Of a DNA stretch of 64,000 nucleotides, positions 39,301 to 52,800 are shown in pieces (position 1 is the stretch's first letter; every line of letters starts with the position of its first letter). A program made the translations under genes and the position numbers. Source of the DNA: Callaeas wilsoni (lineage: Eukaryota; Chordata; Aves; Passeriformes; Callaeidae); NCBI GenBank assembly GCA_013398955.1, contig VWPU01004868.1, positions 175,221 to 239,220 on the forward strand, given 5' to 3'. The notes below the pieces were generated by a model. It saw only the letters and a program-made list of their open reading frames with translations, did not search any database and was not told the origin of the DNA.

Positions 39301-42300
39301 ATTGTGCTATGTAAGCATCCACTTGAGAGTAAGTCTGCATCTGCAATGTTTCAAAGGTATTTATATGATGAAATAAACATACTTTTACTCGGATTAGAAA
39401 GAAGTGTAAAATCCTCAGAAATAAAATAAATAAAATCCTTCCTACCTACTGAAATCAATAGAAGTTTCACCATTACTCTCATACAAAAGACAATTGATAA
39501 TTACAACAGTCAATAAAATTTTTTGTTGGCATCACCTCTTTTGCCTTTTTGTTTTGTTCAGCTTTTACTTGGCAACCATTAAATCATATCAGTTTTTCAG
39601 CACAGTCACTGTTCACTGAAAACACAGCCATTCCACGCTAATGCTATCAAACTCCTTCTTACTTGAACTAAAAACTACATCTGAGTTCACCAGCAGACAT
39701 GCAAACTTTTATTAAGGAAAAAAAAGGCAAAAAAAAACAGCCAACAAGACTATACTTGAAATAAAACCATCTGCATACCCTGAAAAAAGCAAAGACAGCT
39801 ATTGTATGCTGCATTTCGCTTTTTAAAAATCTTTGCTATCCCCCAATCCTCTTTCTTATCCTCTACAGTTCTTGGGGAGAGGGGAAAGGATGGTTTATTT
39901 TGTTCGCAAGTTCAAATAATTTTTTCCGTAAAACCATGAATCAATTTCATAAAATATTTCACAGTTTATAAGTTTTTGCCTAGTTCCATACCTTTTCACA
40001 TTAATTTCAAAAGAATTAATCAAGACAGTATTTCTCAAATATGCAACGACCAGCATATATTAACTGGAAATTTCATAAGGAAGTATTAATAATTTTCTGC
40101 AGTCCCTAAGGAAAGTTAAGAGAAATTAAGAACTATTTTTTCCACAAACAAATCTTCTATTTTGATTAGCTATTAGAGGAAGTTCATATAGAAACAGTGG
40201 CCATTCATGGATTGCTACTATAGTAGATGCATTTGCACGTCCTGCACTGCAGCACCCACTTAAAGGAATTTATTTCACTGAACTCTCACTTTAAAAAAAA
40301 TTATGTATCTTTTACAAAGCGGCATCAGCCCCCCCAAAATCCATGTTTTATGAAAGTAAACTAGAATTAATGAGCTGATTAAAATGTAAAACGTCCAGTC
40401 TTTCACACAATCTTTCCCATATCCCTTCATGTTTGCAAGAGTTAACGATAACTACACCACAGATGAGAAAGTCAGAGGGCTGTGCTGGGACAGAGGAGAA
40501 GAGAAAGGAATTAGAGACTGATATAATGCAGAAAAGTAAAAGAAATATGTTTAATTCATGTTATTTCATGTACATATTTTGGTAAGTAAAACCTCTAGCT
40601 GGATTAATTTTACAGCTGAAGATTCTGTAAAGACCCATGGTTTGCAAGAGACTGCCATGAAACCTCTGTTACAGTTCAGTCCCAAACTCAGCAAAATTAA
40701 CAGACCAGTTTACACAGATGCCTGCAGGACTTGAGACCATTTTGGAGATCAGGTTGAAAGTGCAGGACAGGATTTTTGAGAAATCAGAGTCTCAGGGTAG
40801 GAATCCAGAGGACTGGGAAAGCTTTGAGACATGCTGGAAAATATGACCAAACTATTGCTGAGCAGGTATCATGAACCAAAATACATAAATCAAGGAACTC
40901 TACTTCCTGTTTTCAGGAAGTAAACAGTACTGAATTATTTTTTTAATTGTTTATATTGTGTTGGAAGGCAACAAGTCTATGTTCCTTCCAGATATCTCTC
41001 CTGGTCAAGGTCTGAGGCATAGAAGATTCAGGTTAGTTTAAAATTTCTGTTACTTGCTAGAGAAGGAATATCTAATTTAAAACTATATTGTCTATATACT
41101 TCATGCACAGATAGTTTAAATAATTAAATCACCTTCCACTACAGTCAATATTTGTACTTTTTGAACCAGTGACAGGAGTTCCCAAACTTAAAAGGACTGA
41201 GAACATGAGCACTGTATCAACGCTGTGCCTTGAGTCCAAGAAGAACTGAAGTCTCTCCGAGGGGCCCAACAGCATACTGAAATGTCAAAAGACACCACAA
41301 ACACTACCTCTAAAATAGTTTCAGGAAAATACAGTCACCATTCTTTGTGCTTTTTTCTATTATATTCTGCAAGCTTACTGGAAACCACAAAGAGTAAAAA
41401 TAATTAAGTTTTAGAAAGTCCCCAGCAGCTGAACCTATATTGAACTCCCTTGAAATTGCATAGTTCCTCAAGCACTGTAATAACCACGTAGTTTGATTCT
41501 TGATCCTAAACGTAAAGACACAAAAAAAAGAGAAAAAATACTTTTAAGTGATTCATATTTGGATAAGAATGTTTTCTAAGCTTAAAATATTGCTTTGCCT
41601 TGTATCTATGGAAACCAATAGACAACAACATTGATACAGGCATGTATTTTTCTCCTGCTCATCGAGTAGGATTTCAGAAAGGTCCATTCAAATCAATAAA
41701 TTTTCACAGTAGGCTGCAAATCAAATCATTACTTCCTGCTCAGAATGCCTCAGAGTAGCTCCACACTGACAATCATAATGAATAGGGAATAAAGCCACAA
41801 AATTGCTGTTTAACAATGCTTAGTTTCCTAGGCATAGTGACAATGAACTGAGACACAGGGGCACCCTCCAGAGGAGGAGGAGGAATTGTATGCAACTGTG
41901 CCTCAGATGAGGAATGTAGAACTGTTAATGTAGTTTATTAGATGCTATTTTAATATCTCACACCACGAAACACAAGAAGATGGTAAAAGAATCCAATAGG
42001 AACTGCCACAACATCATGCTGATTTTCATTAAATTTGTTGAAAGGGGACTCAGCATGGAATTATTAAACTGCTTTCAAAGGCAAATGACTAAAATGGCTC
42101 ATCCATTTATAGCATCCTTCTCAATCACTATTTTTTTATTGTGACACCTGCTAGCTCCTGTTACAGTTAAAGTTCTGTCAGGCTTTCCTCAAAACCACAA
42201 TTTTTTAAGTCTTCTACCTTGGTGATAAAATAAACAATCTTCCTTTAAAATTGGCAATAAAGCTACTTCGGAATGGTTTTTAAAACAAAATATAAGGACA

Positions 42301-44280
42301 CCTAGTAACACTTGTCTTCTGATTACATCTAAAGAGCTAAAACTATCATCATGAACTTATAAGTCTCAAAATTATCTTTGCCTTTTAATGACTCAGATAC
42401 AAAATTTTTTTCAATAGCAAATTTATAGAACAATAGCTTTATATATAAACTAGATACATCCTTAATATATACATACACCCATGAATATAACAAATGTATT
42501 TTTATAGGTAAATTGTATATTTAAATATTTAAATATACATATATTTAAATTTATATATAAATTGTAGAATGATGTTCTTCTTGAATATATTTATAAAGAA
42601 AAATATTTCTCTTTCAGTGAACTTCATGATAAAAAGAAAATCTAAACATCATTATTTTTATTACAAAAAATCTCTGCCTGCATGTATTTAAGTGATAGGG
42701 AAGGTGCTTGTGATAAAGGCACCAATTGGAAAAGGAAGTGCTGCTGTAGCAATTTAATATATCTAAAAAAGTCTGAGTGACAAGCAAAAGCATTACAACA
42801 CTACATAAAGTCCTATTGCTCTACTTTCAGAGCATCTGTGCTAAACAGTTTTGTGAAAATAGTTTTGAAAATACCCAGAGTTTTAGAATTGTCCAAAGTT
42901 TGGTAACGGGCTTTCTTTCATAGCAAATTTCATCCTCATATGAGGACATGCAGTTGTCTTTTACTTCATTCAAGGCATTATTGACATATTTCATTGTTAT
43001 AACAGTTACTTTTAAAAAGCCTTTAATCTACAAAGTCAGAGAAATCATCAGCATTTTATCCTCTTTCCTTTGATCATCACCCACATATGCAAAATATGGC
43101 CTTGCCACATTAAAAAATTCCTTGAGATGCTTAATATTTGGTCTGTGCTTATAAAAAGAAATTGGCATATCAGTTGGCCCTACAGACCCATATGAGCTAC
43201 TTCAGATCTTGAGATACATCACATTGCAAAGGGAAGAAAAAAGACTCAGGAGAAACTCTGCTTTTATTTGAAGGGTGTTGAAGGTCCAGGATCCCAAAAA
43301 TCGTTTAAAAACCAGCAGAGGAAGTAGCTAAAGAACAGACAACTACAAATAATTTTCAGAGCATGAAAGCATCCAAAGAACGAATCTAGAACAAACCACT
43401 TCTTTCATAATTTCATGGTAGAAACATACCTGAAGACCCAGCATTGTTCACCTAATCCACCGAAATGCGTTTTAGTAATTGAAAGAACACTACAAATTTG
43501 TGGGATGAACCTTTCATCAGATTTGAGTCGTGGCTAGGCAGGAGCAGCCATTGTGACCTTCTAGAGCTAACAGTCTGCTCAGGCAACTGCACCCAGCCTA
43601 TGCTAAGCTGTATCATTTGATTACTCCATGCAGTATCTAGACAATGCCTTTGGTCACTGACACTCATCCCTCCTTTTTGCTTAACTCAACTTCTTAAAGC
43701 CCTTTGAGCAGGTATTTAACTTCATTCATTTGAGAAATTGTTGTCTTTTGATATTTAGATATCAAAACCGGATGGGATTTCTGAGGCTTCAAGTTACAAA
43801 TTTAGCAAATTTAATTTTAAAAAAGTAACAGCAGATATTAAAAAAAAATTGAAGCATTTGCAAGCCCTTGCTGCAAAGCAGTTGATAAAGACAAACTCTT
43901 CAAATTCAAATCATAAAAATACACTGTACAGTAAGTTTTAGGAGATGCATTGTTTAGAAGCTTTCTGAAAATAATTCAGGATTAGGCCTACTTTTATAAT
44001 TCATTGCAGCACGCAGTAACAAGGGGGATTAATAAGTAACAGATTTCCCTCAAGATGCAATTTTCAAACAACAAAAAAATTTACAGGAGGCTTGTGAAGA
44101 TCCTAATTAGATTTGCATCTACAGAAGATAAAGGAAATACATCAATTTACCCTCATTATGGACCTTGCTTATCTAACAATAAAAAAAAATAAATTGATTA
44201 AATTCAAAAGCTAAATGCAACCACCTGGAACATATATTGTACCTGAATTTTTTTATATAGTCTTTTGATTTTACAGGCTG
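39301..44280. other. AT-rich non-coding sequence
   Basis: No gene or named repeat seen. The most structured part is a pair of perfect A/T palindromes at 42514-42563. Minus-strand frame 43452-43667 has no recognisable motif. Confidence 0.55.
42514..42563. repeat. Two adjacent perfect AT palindromes
   Basis: Positions 42514-42539 form a 26-bp perfect palindrome centred on TTTAAATATTTAAA, with G/C pairing at 42515 and 42538. Positions 42548-42563 form a 16-bp perfect palindrome (AATTTATATATAAATT). Both lie in an almost pure A/T tract (about 42440-42570). Confidence 0.85.
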
Positions 44281-44370
44281 ACCCCACTCAGGGGCAGCAC
44301 CTTGCACTTGGCTTTGTGGAACCTCAGGAGACTGACACAGACTCATTTCTTGAGCTTCAGCCCAGCACTG
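44281..44370 (-). mobile_element. CR1 LINE fragment, short
   Basis: The plus strand reads CACCTTGCACTTGGCTTTGT, GGAACCTCAGGAG, CTGACACAGACTCATTTCTTGAG. This matches the reverse complement of the CR1 block that encodes the region just after the reverse-transcriptase active site (sense GGGCC..GTGAACCTCATGAG, AAGTGCAAGGTCC). Both edges are soft. The 71-codon plus-strand frame at 44265-44480 overlaps it and is antisense to the LINE, so it is not evidence of a gene. Confidence 0.62.
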
Positions 44371-46672
44371 AACTAAGCACTCGCCCAGGTGTTTGCATGC
44401 TCACACGTAGGCTGAGAAGGAAGGCAGCAGGCTTTCAAACGATACGAACAAGAGGCAGAAAGCATTCCACAGGGATTTAGATCTTTGACTGTAACCAATA
44501 TTTCACCAAGGACTTGCTTTTGAAGATTTTCCCTGATTTTTTTCAAAACTATTTAAACACTAAAAACAAAACTGTGTAAGTTATACACTCATGGTTGAAG
44601 GAGATGATGAAAGATTTTTAGGAAGAGGTAACATCTCATCTCTTCCTAGACCACCTGATACAATCAAGAGAAAAGATAGTCAAGAGACAAAAGAAGAAAA
44701 AAAAAAAAAGAAAAAGTTTTGTTAGGTCACAGTAAAAACAGCATGAAAAATTCCACTTATTCAAAGTGAGGTAGCTAAAGTAAATACTGTTGGCACCATG
44801 AATTTGTTCTGAATCTTAGCTGTACACTGATCTGCTGTTAAGTGGCAATAAATGTCAATATAGAAATGCCAGACAGATTATAGAGTCCAAGTGCTAGAAT
44901 TTTGCTTCTTTGATCAAATTGATTTTCCTGAGTTCACCTGCAATTGCACTTATCCTTGCACCGATTATAGTGAAAAGGTAACAACTTCTCTCAGACTGTC
45001 TTTGCTGCAAAGGCCTTAATCCTTACACTACAATGCTTTTACCTTGGCAACATCACTTTTTGTTAATTATCTGTATTGGATCATACATATATATTCATAT
45101 AGGTAATGTCTTACATTGACAACATGCAATTAAAGAGTTGGGGCTTTCCATATATCACGTTTTCTGAAATTCTTTCTTTGTGCTAACAAAAATGGACAAA
45201 TATTCCATACACTAATTCCAGAAGAGGTGTTAACTTCAGAAATATATGAGTATGTCTCAGTGACATCTCCAAATATGAGATTACACAGGTAGGAACTGGA
45301 TGGACCTCCTGTGGATGACGGTAGCACAAAGCAAGGACTCAAAAAGCCACAAAATCTATCATTATTATTATTTTTATCAGCTAATGTTATCAAAGGGTAA
45401 ATGTAAGTGAAAACACATTAAAGACCACATCCCGGTCAAATGATCTCATTTAATTACAACTTATTGCTCTATATTTTTATTAAATATATACATTATCTGC
45501 AAACCCAGAAATATCTTTCTCAGTCAGATTTCAAAGACACAATAACGAGCCTGTGTCGAGGGGAAATCTTTAAAGGACTGTAAGATGCCTACCTGAGCAG
45601 GAATGCAAATTCTTATTGCCACATACAGAGTTCAAAACTTTTCTCCATATTAAGAATATCTTTCACATTTTATGAATCGGTGCTATCATGAGCTTTGCAT
45701 TCAAATGTGTGTAAATGGCAATTAATAGTAGGCAACTGCTGAGTTTAAATTGATTACTAGGTCTTATTTCATGATAGTCTCAAATTTATCTGTATAACAT
45801 AAGTTCTGTAAAAAAATAAATTTACTTCCTAAACAGCAAGATGTGAGGAACTTAAGCAGCTGGATGCTAGAGGCACATGCCAATGTCTCAGTGCTACAAT
45901 GTTGAAGCAGATTTTTTTTCAGAAAGACTAGCATGTGTTTAAGTACAGAAATAGACCATTATTTTTCACTACTTCTTCATGTACTGATCTTCAGATCAAA
46001 AGGTTCTTTATAAAGACATAGAAAGCAAAATCAAATCTCAGAGCAAGTATTGTCCTAAGCTAAAAATATGATGCCTGAACATTTTAAAAACACTAAAAAA
46101 AGGGTGATGTAGTTGATTATTAATTTTTTTAATCACAGTCCATTTGTAAAGAATTACCCCAGTTTTCACAGCTACCATAGCCAGTAATTAACATTTCTTC
46201 CTTGTAACCCTCAATGAGTCCATACTGCCAGGACTTGGCTACTCAGCTTGATACCAAAATAGATGGTTTAAAGCTAACAGTTGACACACTCATGTTCACT
46301 GATATGAGCACAAATCATACGGTGGGGTTTTTTAGTGTTATGATTATTGCAATAATGAAGATCTCTTTTTATTTTCTCATATGCCTAATTAGATTATAAC
46401 TGCCTAAATAAATTTTAATTTTATTTTAAAAATCCATCCACTTTTTTTGTACATACGAGAATAATTGGCCAGTAGAAAGCTGCTGTATCACGTTACTTCT
46501 TAAGAATTTGTTGTCAAGCAATGCAGAAGGTGTGGAATTTCTGACTTCAGTGTAGTGACTTCATCAGTTGCTATCTTTCAATTAATCAGCATGACAAAAC
46601 ATTTTATGCTACTAAAGTTAACCTTTAAACAGCAGGTATATATGAGAATCATAAAGCTGGCATTCGTGGCTG

Positions 46673-46750
46673 GCCATCAAGACAGCAGGTTATTTTCCTG
46701 AGGGCTGCACTGTAAAGACATCAAGGGGCTTTTGGGACACTCTTGATGGC
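46673..46750. repeat. 10-bp perfect inverted repeat
   Basis: GCCATCAAGA at 46673-46682 and TCTTGATGGC at 46741-46750 are perfect complements separated by 58 bases. This could fold as a long-loop hairpin or be the remnant ends of a tiny non-autonomous transposon. No flanking duplication was seen. Confidence 0.6.
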
Positions 46751-49700
46751 ATGTGTCAGTCACAATAAAGTATATTTGTTACTAAAATAATACAGAAGGT
46801 TTAAAAAAAAACACGTTTCAATAAGAATTATCCCTTCAAGTAAAAAAAAGAAAAAAAGACACATTCCAAATCTGACAAGTTGACTTCTACACTTCATTAA
46901 GTCAATTTTGTAAAACAAAATTTGTCTTAAACACAAATTTAAACTAAAAAGGACCTTGGACAGGAATTAAATTTCATAGAAGTACTCAAATCCAGAACTT
47001 GACTTTTTTAATCCTCAATGCATATAAAAAGTGCATTTTTGCAGAAGACCATCACCAAAGATGCTACTGTAAGAAGGAAGATAAAAAATAAAAAGCATCT
47101 GTCCATCATTTATATCCTAAAGTTAGCATATAAAAAATTAAGCCACCAGTAGCCCTAAGGACATTCCCTGCTCATGAAACACTGGCTGCCTGGGAGAACT
47201 GACACTATTTTTGCGTTGCAGGGTTAACACACACAATTTCCCAAACACAAACGGAGCATGGATTTTTCAAAAACCAAGTTTAGAAAGTAATGACGGTATC
47301 TAAATACCATCATAGTAGCTACATAAAAAGCACTCCTTTCCAGAAATACAATTTACTACAAAATGACAAAAATAAATGTAAAGCATTTAGAGGCTCACAG
47401 ATCTCCACTGCCATATGGTATCACAGCATTAGATGAGCATAAAATAATAGCTACCTATTGTAAAGTTAATGGAGTAATTTATCTCATAAAATTAATTTTA
47501 AAATCCCACATGAAATCATGCAAAAATTTCAAGGAGCTAAATACCTTAGTAAGCAGAAAGCCTCCATTGCACTTGGCTTTAGTATTGGTTTAGTTTTCAT
47601 ACACCATGTGTTTTCAAAGCACCATAGTCTCAAGAAATTACCAGTATCATAAATGCCAGACAATGGAAATTTTTATTAACCCTACCTAACAAAATTTTAA
47701 ACCTCAAACAGCCAGTTTAAATGATATTTTAATAGGACTGCTTCTCTTGAAGGGGGGCAGGGATATACAAAATAACAGAGGTAGAGTAGATAATAAAGTT
47801 GAACTGTGCACTCCTGTAACTGCAAAGCACGAGGCTGTGAACCCAGAACATTCCCCGAGGCATAGCACACTGGTGGAGTACTTGGTCTCAAGTGAAAAGT
47901 GATAGTTAGGAAGAAGAAAGGAAAAAAAAAAGAAAACTACATGCATAATTCAGTCTGAAATGGAGATATTTCTTTCCTGGAAACTTGTCTTTTCAGAAAC
48001 AGAGGGAAGGAAATCCAAGTAAAATGCCTGAAAAGAATGGCCTGTCTTTTGCTTGACAAAGATGCTGCTTTTCAGTCCCTGCTCCATGTTTTGGTGGTAA
48101 ACACTTAGACCACTTTTAGGCCATCTCGTGATGTAGGTCAGTTTTAGTCTTGTATTTACACTGAACACATCTCACGTTAGAGCCCTGGGGTAACACTTCT
48201 GTTAGGGGGGTTCTTTTCCATTCTAGTTCTACCTGCAGCTGCTTCAACTGGAGACATTTTTATTAAAATTTTCTCTGTGAACGGACATCACCAAGCAAAT
48301 TCTCTCCTCTGTCAGCCCTAAGCTCCTGTCCATCTCCAACTTTGTTTTCTTTAAGCAACAGGTGTTTCATTCAGCATCTCTAGTTTCTCTTCAATGTGAC
48401 CTTTGGAGGAAATCAGATGACTGCTTTTCCCTAGCAGGCTCTTCTCTGAGTTGCAAAATTTACAACAGATTTCCTATAAAATTCTTTAGACCTGGGTGAA
48501 AAAGCACTGCTCTTTTGCACATTCCAGAAACAAGTCCAAGAGCAGCATGTCATGCCATATATAGGGTATGACACCTCAGCTATTCATTATGTTATATCCA
48601 CTTCAGCTACCAACAAGCTAGTTGCCTAAAAAACAATCTTTTTAGCTACTCTGCTGCCTTGTCTCTTAATAATTACCCTTGAAATTTCAATCATTACTAC
48701 TAAACTAGTAGAAAGCATGCACACAGTAAATAAAATGTTTATTAAAAATGAGCAAGTATTTGCTCTGTGCATTAATTTTGAAACATGAATTATAATTGCT
48801 GCTTTTCAAACCAGTACTTTAATAATTATGCATTCATTTTATTTCTTTTCTTACCTATTAGGCCAAAGTGTTGAGTTGTGTGTTTTTCAATTAAAAAACT
48901 GTTCTGTAAAACCAAAAAACAGACTTCACATTTGATATACACTAAGAAAATAAACAGAAGCAGAAGACAGGAAACTTGTTACAGCTAACTATAACCAACT
49001 TTTTACTTTTCACAGTATAACAGGCTACTTTAAGCAATGAAAACATCCATAACCTATTTTGAGGAAGAGATGTCATAGAAAAGGCTGAGCTGGGTCTCTA
49101 TTGTGGCTCTACAATATAAATTAGTAATTTTGTTCAGCAACCCAGAATTACACACAGTATCTCACCAAGTCTTGGCTTTTCCATTAACTGGGGCACGTGG
49201 TGTGCACTAGTTTTAGTATTGCTCCAAAGTGGTTCTATTAGTGATTCGGTATGAAGGCTATAAATCTGAGAATATATTAAAAATGTTTTAGCTTTTAAAT
49301 AGAAGCCACTTAACTGCTTGTGCAAATTATGTTTACAGAGAGAACAGAGCTAGAAGCAATTCAGTAACTAAACCACTCAAAATGCTGTATATATATTTTC
49401 TGTTCTCTCTGGATATAGTACTTAAATTTTTACTCACATTCACAACTTGATAATGAAATAAAGTTCAAGTTAAACAACTGTTATTTTTAATAAAACAAGG
49501 ATTTTACTAATTTGGAAAAAAAAACTAGTAGCAACACTAAAAAGACTTAGTGTTTTCAGAATGGTACTTATTCCCATTTTACATATTTCACACTCAGAAC
49601 GATTAAAGTCTTCCCATATAGGCACAAAAAAACCTCAAACTAGTATTTGTTATCCTATTTCTCCATTAGTAACAAGGTCAAAATTCCAAATGGCAAAAAA

Positions 49701-49816
49701 ATTGAACAGTCTTTTAGATTTCCCCTAATTATCGAGATTATCATTATTAGCACATTCCTACAATTGTCTTTCCCATTCACGATTAAATATAAAACTGCTA
49801 CTTAAACCATGTAACT

Positions 49817-49860
49817 TTTTGCTTGGTTTTCTCATCCCTCGTTTTCTTCCTCTTTTTCAG
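49817..49860 (+). other. Splice-acceptor-like polypyrimidine tract
   Basis: A long pyrimidine run ends TTCTTCCTCTTTTTCAG at 49860, close to an ideal vertebrate acceptor. The downstream frame stays open for about 75 codons (to 50083), but it is Phe/Ser/Leu/Pro-rich because the DNA itself is pyrimidine-rich. I do not regard it as coding. Confidence 0.2.
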
Positions 49861-52800
49861 TAAATCAGGTCCAATTTTTTTCCTGGCTTTTTTTTGTGTC
49901 TTTTTCTCTAATCTCATTTCATCACTGTCACCCTATCTTTGTTTCCTCCCCTGTGCTTCTAAGACTGAGACTCGTACCAAGCTAGTCTACACATCCAGAA
50001 TATTTTCCCACTGGAGAAACTTCTCTCCTCCGCCTTTAAAACCCTTAGTCAGTCTTTGCTTCCCTTCTGATAATTTCTTTTGACTTTTTTTAGTCCCTTA
50101 TTTATTTGCCAAAGGATTTAGAGTGCCTGATTAAATCAAGAAGCATGCTAAAATCAGAGTTCTGCAGAACTATGTTTTACATTTTCATGGACTTTAACTA
50201 TGCTAATAATTCAGAGAATATTCTCTAGAGCACTTCTGTTTCTACTGCTACCTAATTAAATATCTTTGCTAGCTTCATAAAGTGGTATCCAGAAAGTTAT
50301 TTTCCAAGTGCCTTAAAAAAATGTGTTGACAGTACTTTCAAATACTAATTAAATTTTTTGTTACATCATTCACTTTCATAACTAAGCTTATCTTATTGGG
50401 GCTTTTAACTAAAGTAATTCTAAGATAAAGTTATCAGAAATCTTTCAAGAGAATTTCTCAAAAAGAGAATACAAAGCTTCAAGACATTTTTGAGCAGCTG
50501 TGATTCCAGCTTCAATTATCTGGATTTATAGTTGGCTTTCTCTGGAAAAGATCTTAGCATTAAAAAAACCTGGTTTAGGACTGCTGTAGACATTTGATTG
50601 TGATCAGTCTAACCATACCCCTTACAGTTAGATAATTTGGATGCTTATTTTACAGTTACCTGAAGGCAGATGTCCAGCACTAAGAGACGTGACACTTGGA
50701 TACAATAAGGTCAAATATTCAGGATATATTTTACATAGGAAAATATAAAGTTGTGTGTTATTAAAATATGAATATCATGCAAGGTATTTATTTTTAGAGG
50801 ACAATACACAAAGCAGATTTTATCATTAAATTCATAGGGCCTTCTAAAAACAAAGAAATATGAAAACAGTTTTTAACTAGGTATAACATCTTGTAAATGA
50901 TTTTCATATTTACCAATGTTACTGTCTCAAATATATATAAAAAGTCACTGTTAATTCTTTTAGTTTTTTTTTCCATTTCCCCAAAGTTCTAGATTACCAG
51001 GATAGAGAGGATTGATTTGAGCTTGAATTCTTTTTGGTTGTTTTCAAAGAAAAGGAATCATGGAGAATTCTATAAAAGATGAGTGAGATGCATGTTCCTT
51101 ACCTCCTGGAAATATGAATATCTGATAAAGCATCAGCTACTTATAAAACACAAAACATATATACATATCTTCAGACTACTACTAGATCCTCATACTGTGT
51201 TATGTAGATTTGACAGACATTTAGACACAAAAAATAAAATTTATCCCTATAATTGAAACAAAAATAACTTTATGGAAATACATCTTTGAACGCTTTCTGA
51301 AGACTTTATTTTCCTTCTTTTCTAATTCAAGCAAATTATATTAACCAATCTCAGTACATTTCAGGTGCATGGAAATTGAAAGAGCAGGTAAAGGACAGAA
51401 CCAGCAGCACACTATACTGGTGTATTAGTGGCCATAAAAGATTATATTTAATTAAGTACTCTCTAGGAGTACTGCAGACTACAAATAGCTTAACGGCAGC
51501 CTACAAGCAGTCTGCAAGATTACAGCTTCATAGGGGATTAAACCTGCCAACTTCTTTTTATAGTTCTTACTTTACAGAGACTCTTCTTTTCCACAGTAGA
51601 TTTCAATAACTGGATTAATTTTTAGTTTGCTGAAAGCATTGTGAAGAGGACTTTCCCTTCTAAACAGTTCCAAAATGGACCCAGAGTAAGTATGTGCGTT
51701 GCCATGGACCCAGGTGTTATGCACTGAACAGTCCCAAATCCATTCTCTTCCTACAGGCTCTCTCCAGTTCTCAGCTAGACCAGAATTATCTAAGTTGTCC
51801 TTGTCAAACAGTGAGTGCAAGTCCGCCCATGATATAATCAGGAACGACGTGATTCTGTTTCACATGGCACGATGATTCCCCAAAAAAAAAAACAACAACT
51901 GCAATTGATGAAAGTTAGGAGTATAGAAAAATACTAACATACATATTCTGAAATCCTAGCCCAAGGAGGCCTTCACTGTGCTTTGCTTTATGACTAATCC
52001 TGTCCATTTCAATGGTCCACATGCTCAATTGGCTCAGCACCCTGTTGAGGCCACAAAACTCACATAAAGTACCCCTTTTATTGGAGAAATGAGGTGATTT
52101 TACAGGTACAAAAGTACTTCCTAATGTCACCTTCCTGGAAAAATATTTCTTTAATCACCTGAAGAAGCACTCAAGGTCCCAGAAGCATTTGTTCCCTCTC
52201 CCATATCTCCTCACACATGTACTTCCTTTATATCCACTGTTCTAAAAAAATATTTTTCCTCTTTCAACAGACATGGTCTCATGTGTAATCCCAGATGAGC
52301 ATAACTACTACAACACAGATGCTATTTGCTGACAGAGGCCCTGCAACACAAATCCCAAATCTTGAGCACTCATTCCTGCAATTTACAATATCTAGCAGAA
52401 AATGAGAAATGACACAACAGTGTGTCATCCTCGTAGGCTTTCAGAAAATAGAAGGTTAGATATTTTCATAATATATAAGAATATGTAATGGAGGAGATAG
52501 CCTGATTTTCGGAGTTTTTTTAATAAAACACAAGTATAATGGCTGAAGTAGATATGCTGAATTAAAAAGGAGATTTAAGGAATATTTTGATATAGCACAA
52601 AGAAATTCTGCATATTATTTAAAGCACATTGGCAGTATTTGCTCCACTGACAATTCAAAATAACAAGAATAATCTTTTAATAATTTCTTCTTGTATATGC
52701 ATACGAATAATGACAGAGTGAAAGAGCATTCTGAAATATTATTGCTTATTCTTTGTGTATTCATCCCTCCACAAAACAAGGTAATAAAGAATAACTCATC

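Noticed and set aside
44265..44480. 71-codon frame with a preceding TTTTACAG acceptor-like site
   Set aside because: The first part is antisense CR1; such antisense frames are common in CR1 and are not genes.
49823..50083. Exon after the strong acceptor-like tract
   Set aside because: The product is Phe/Ser/Leu-rich because of pyrimidine bias; no domain and no convincing donor site seen.
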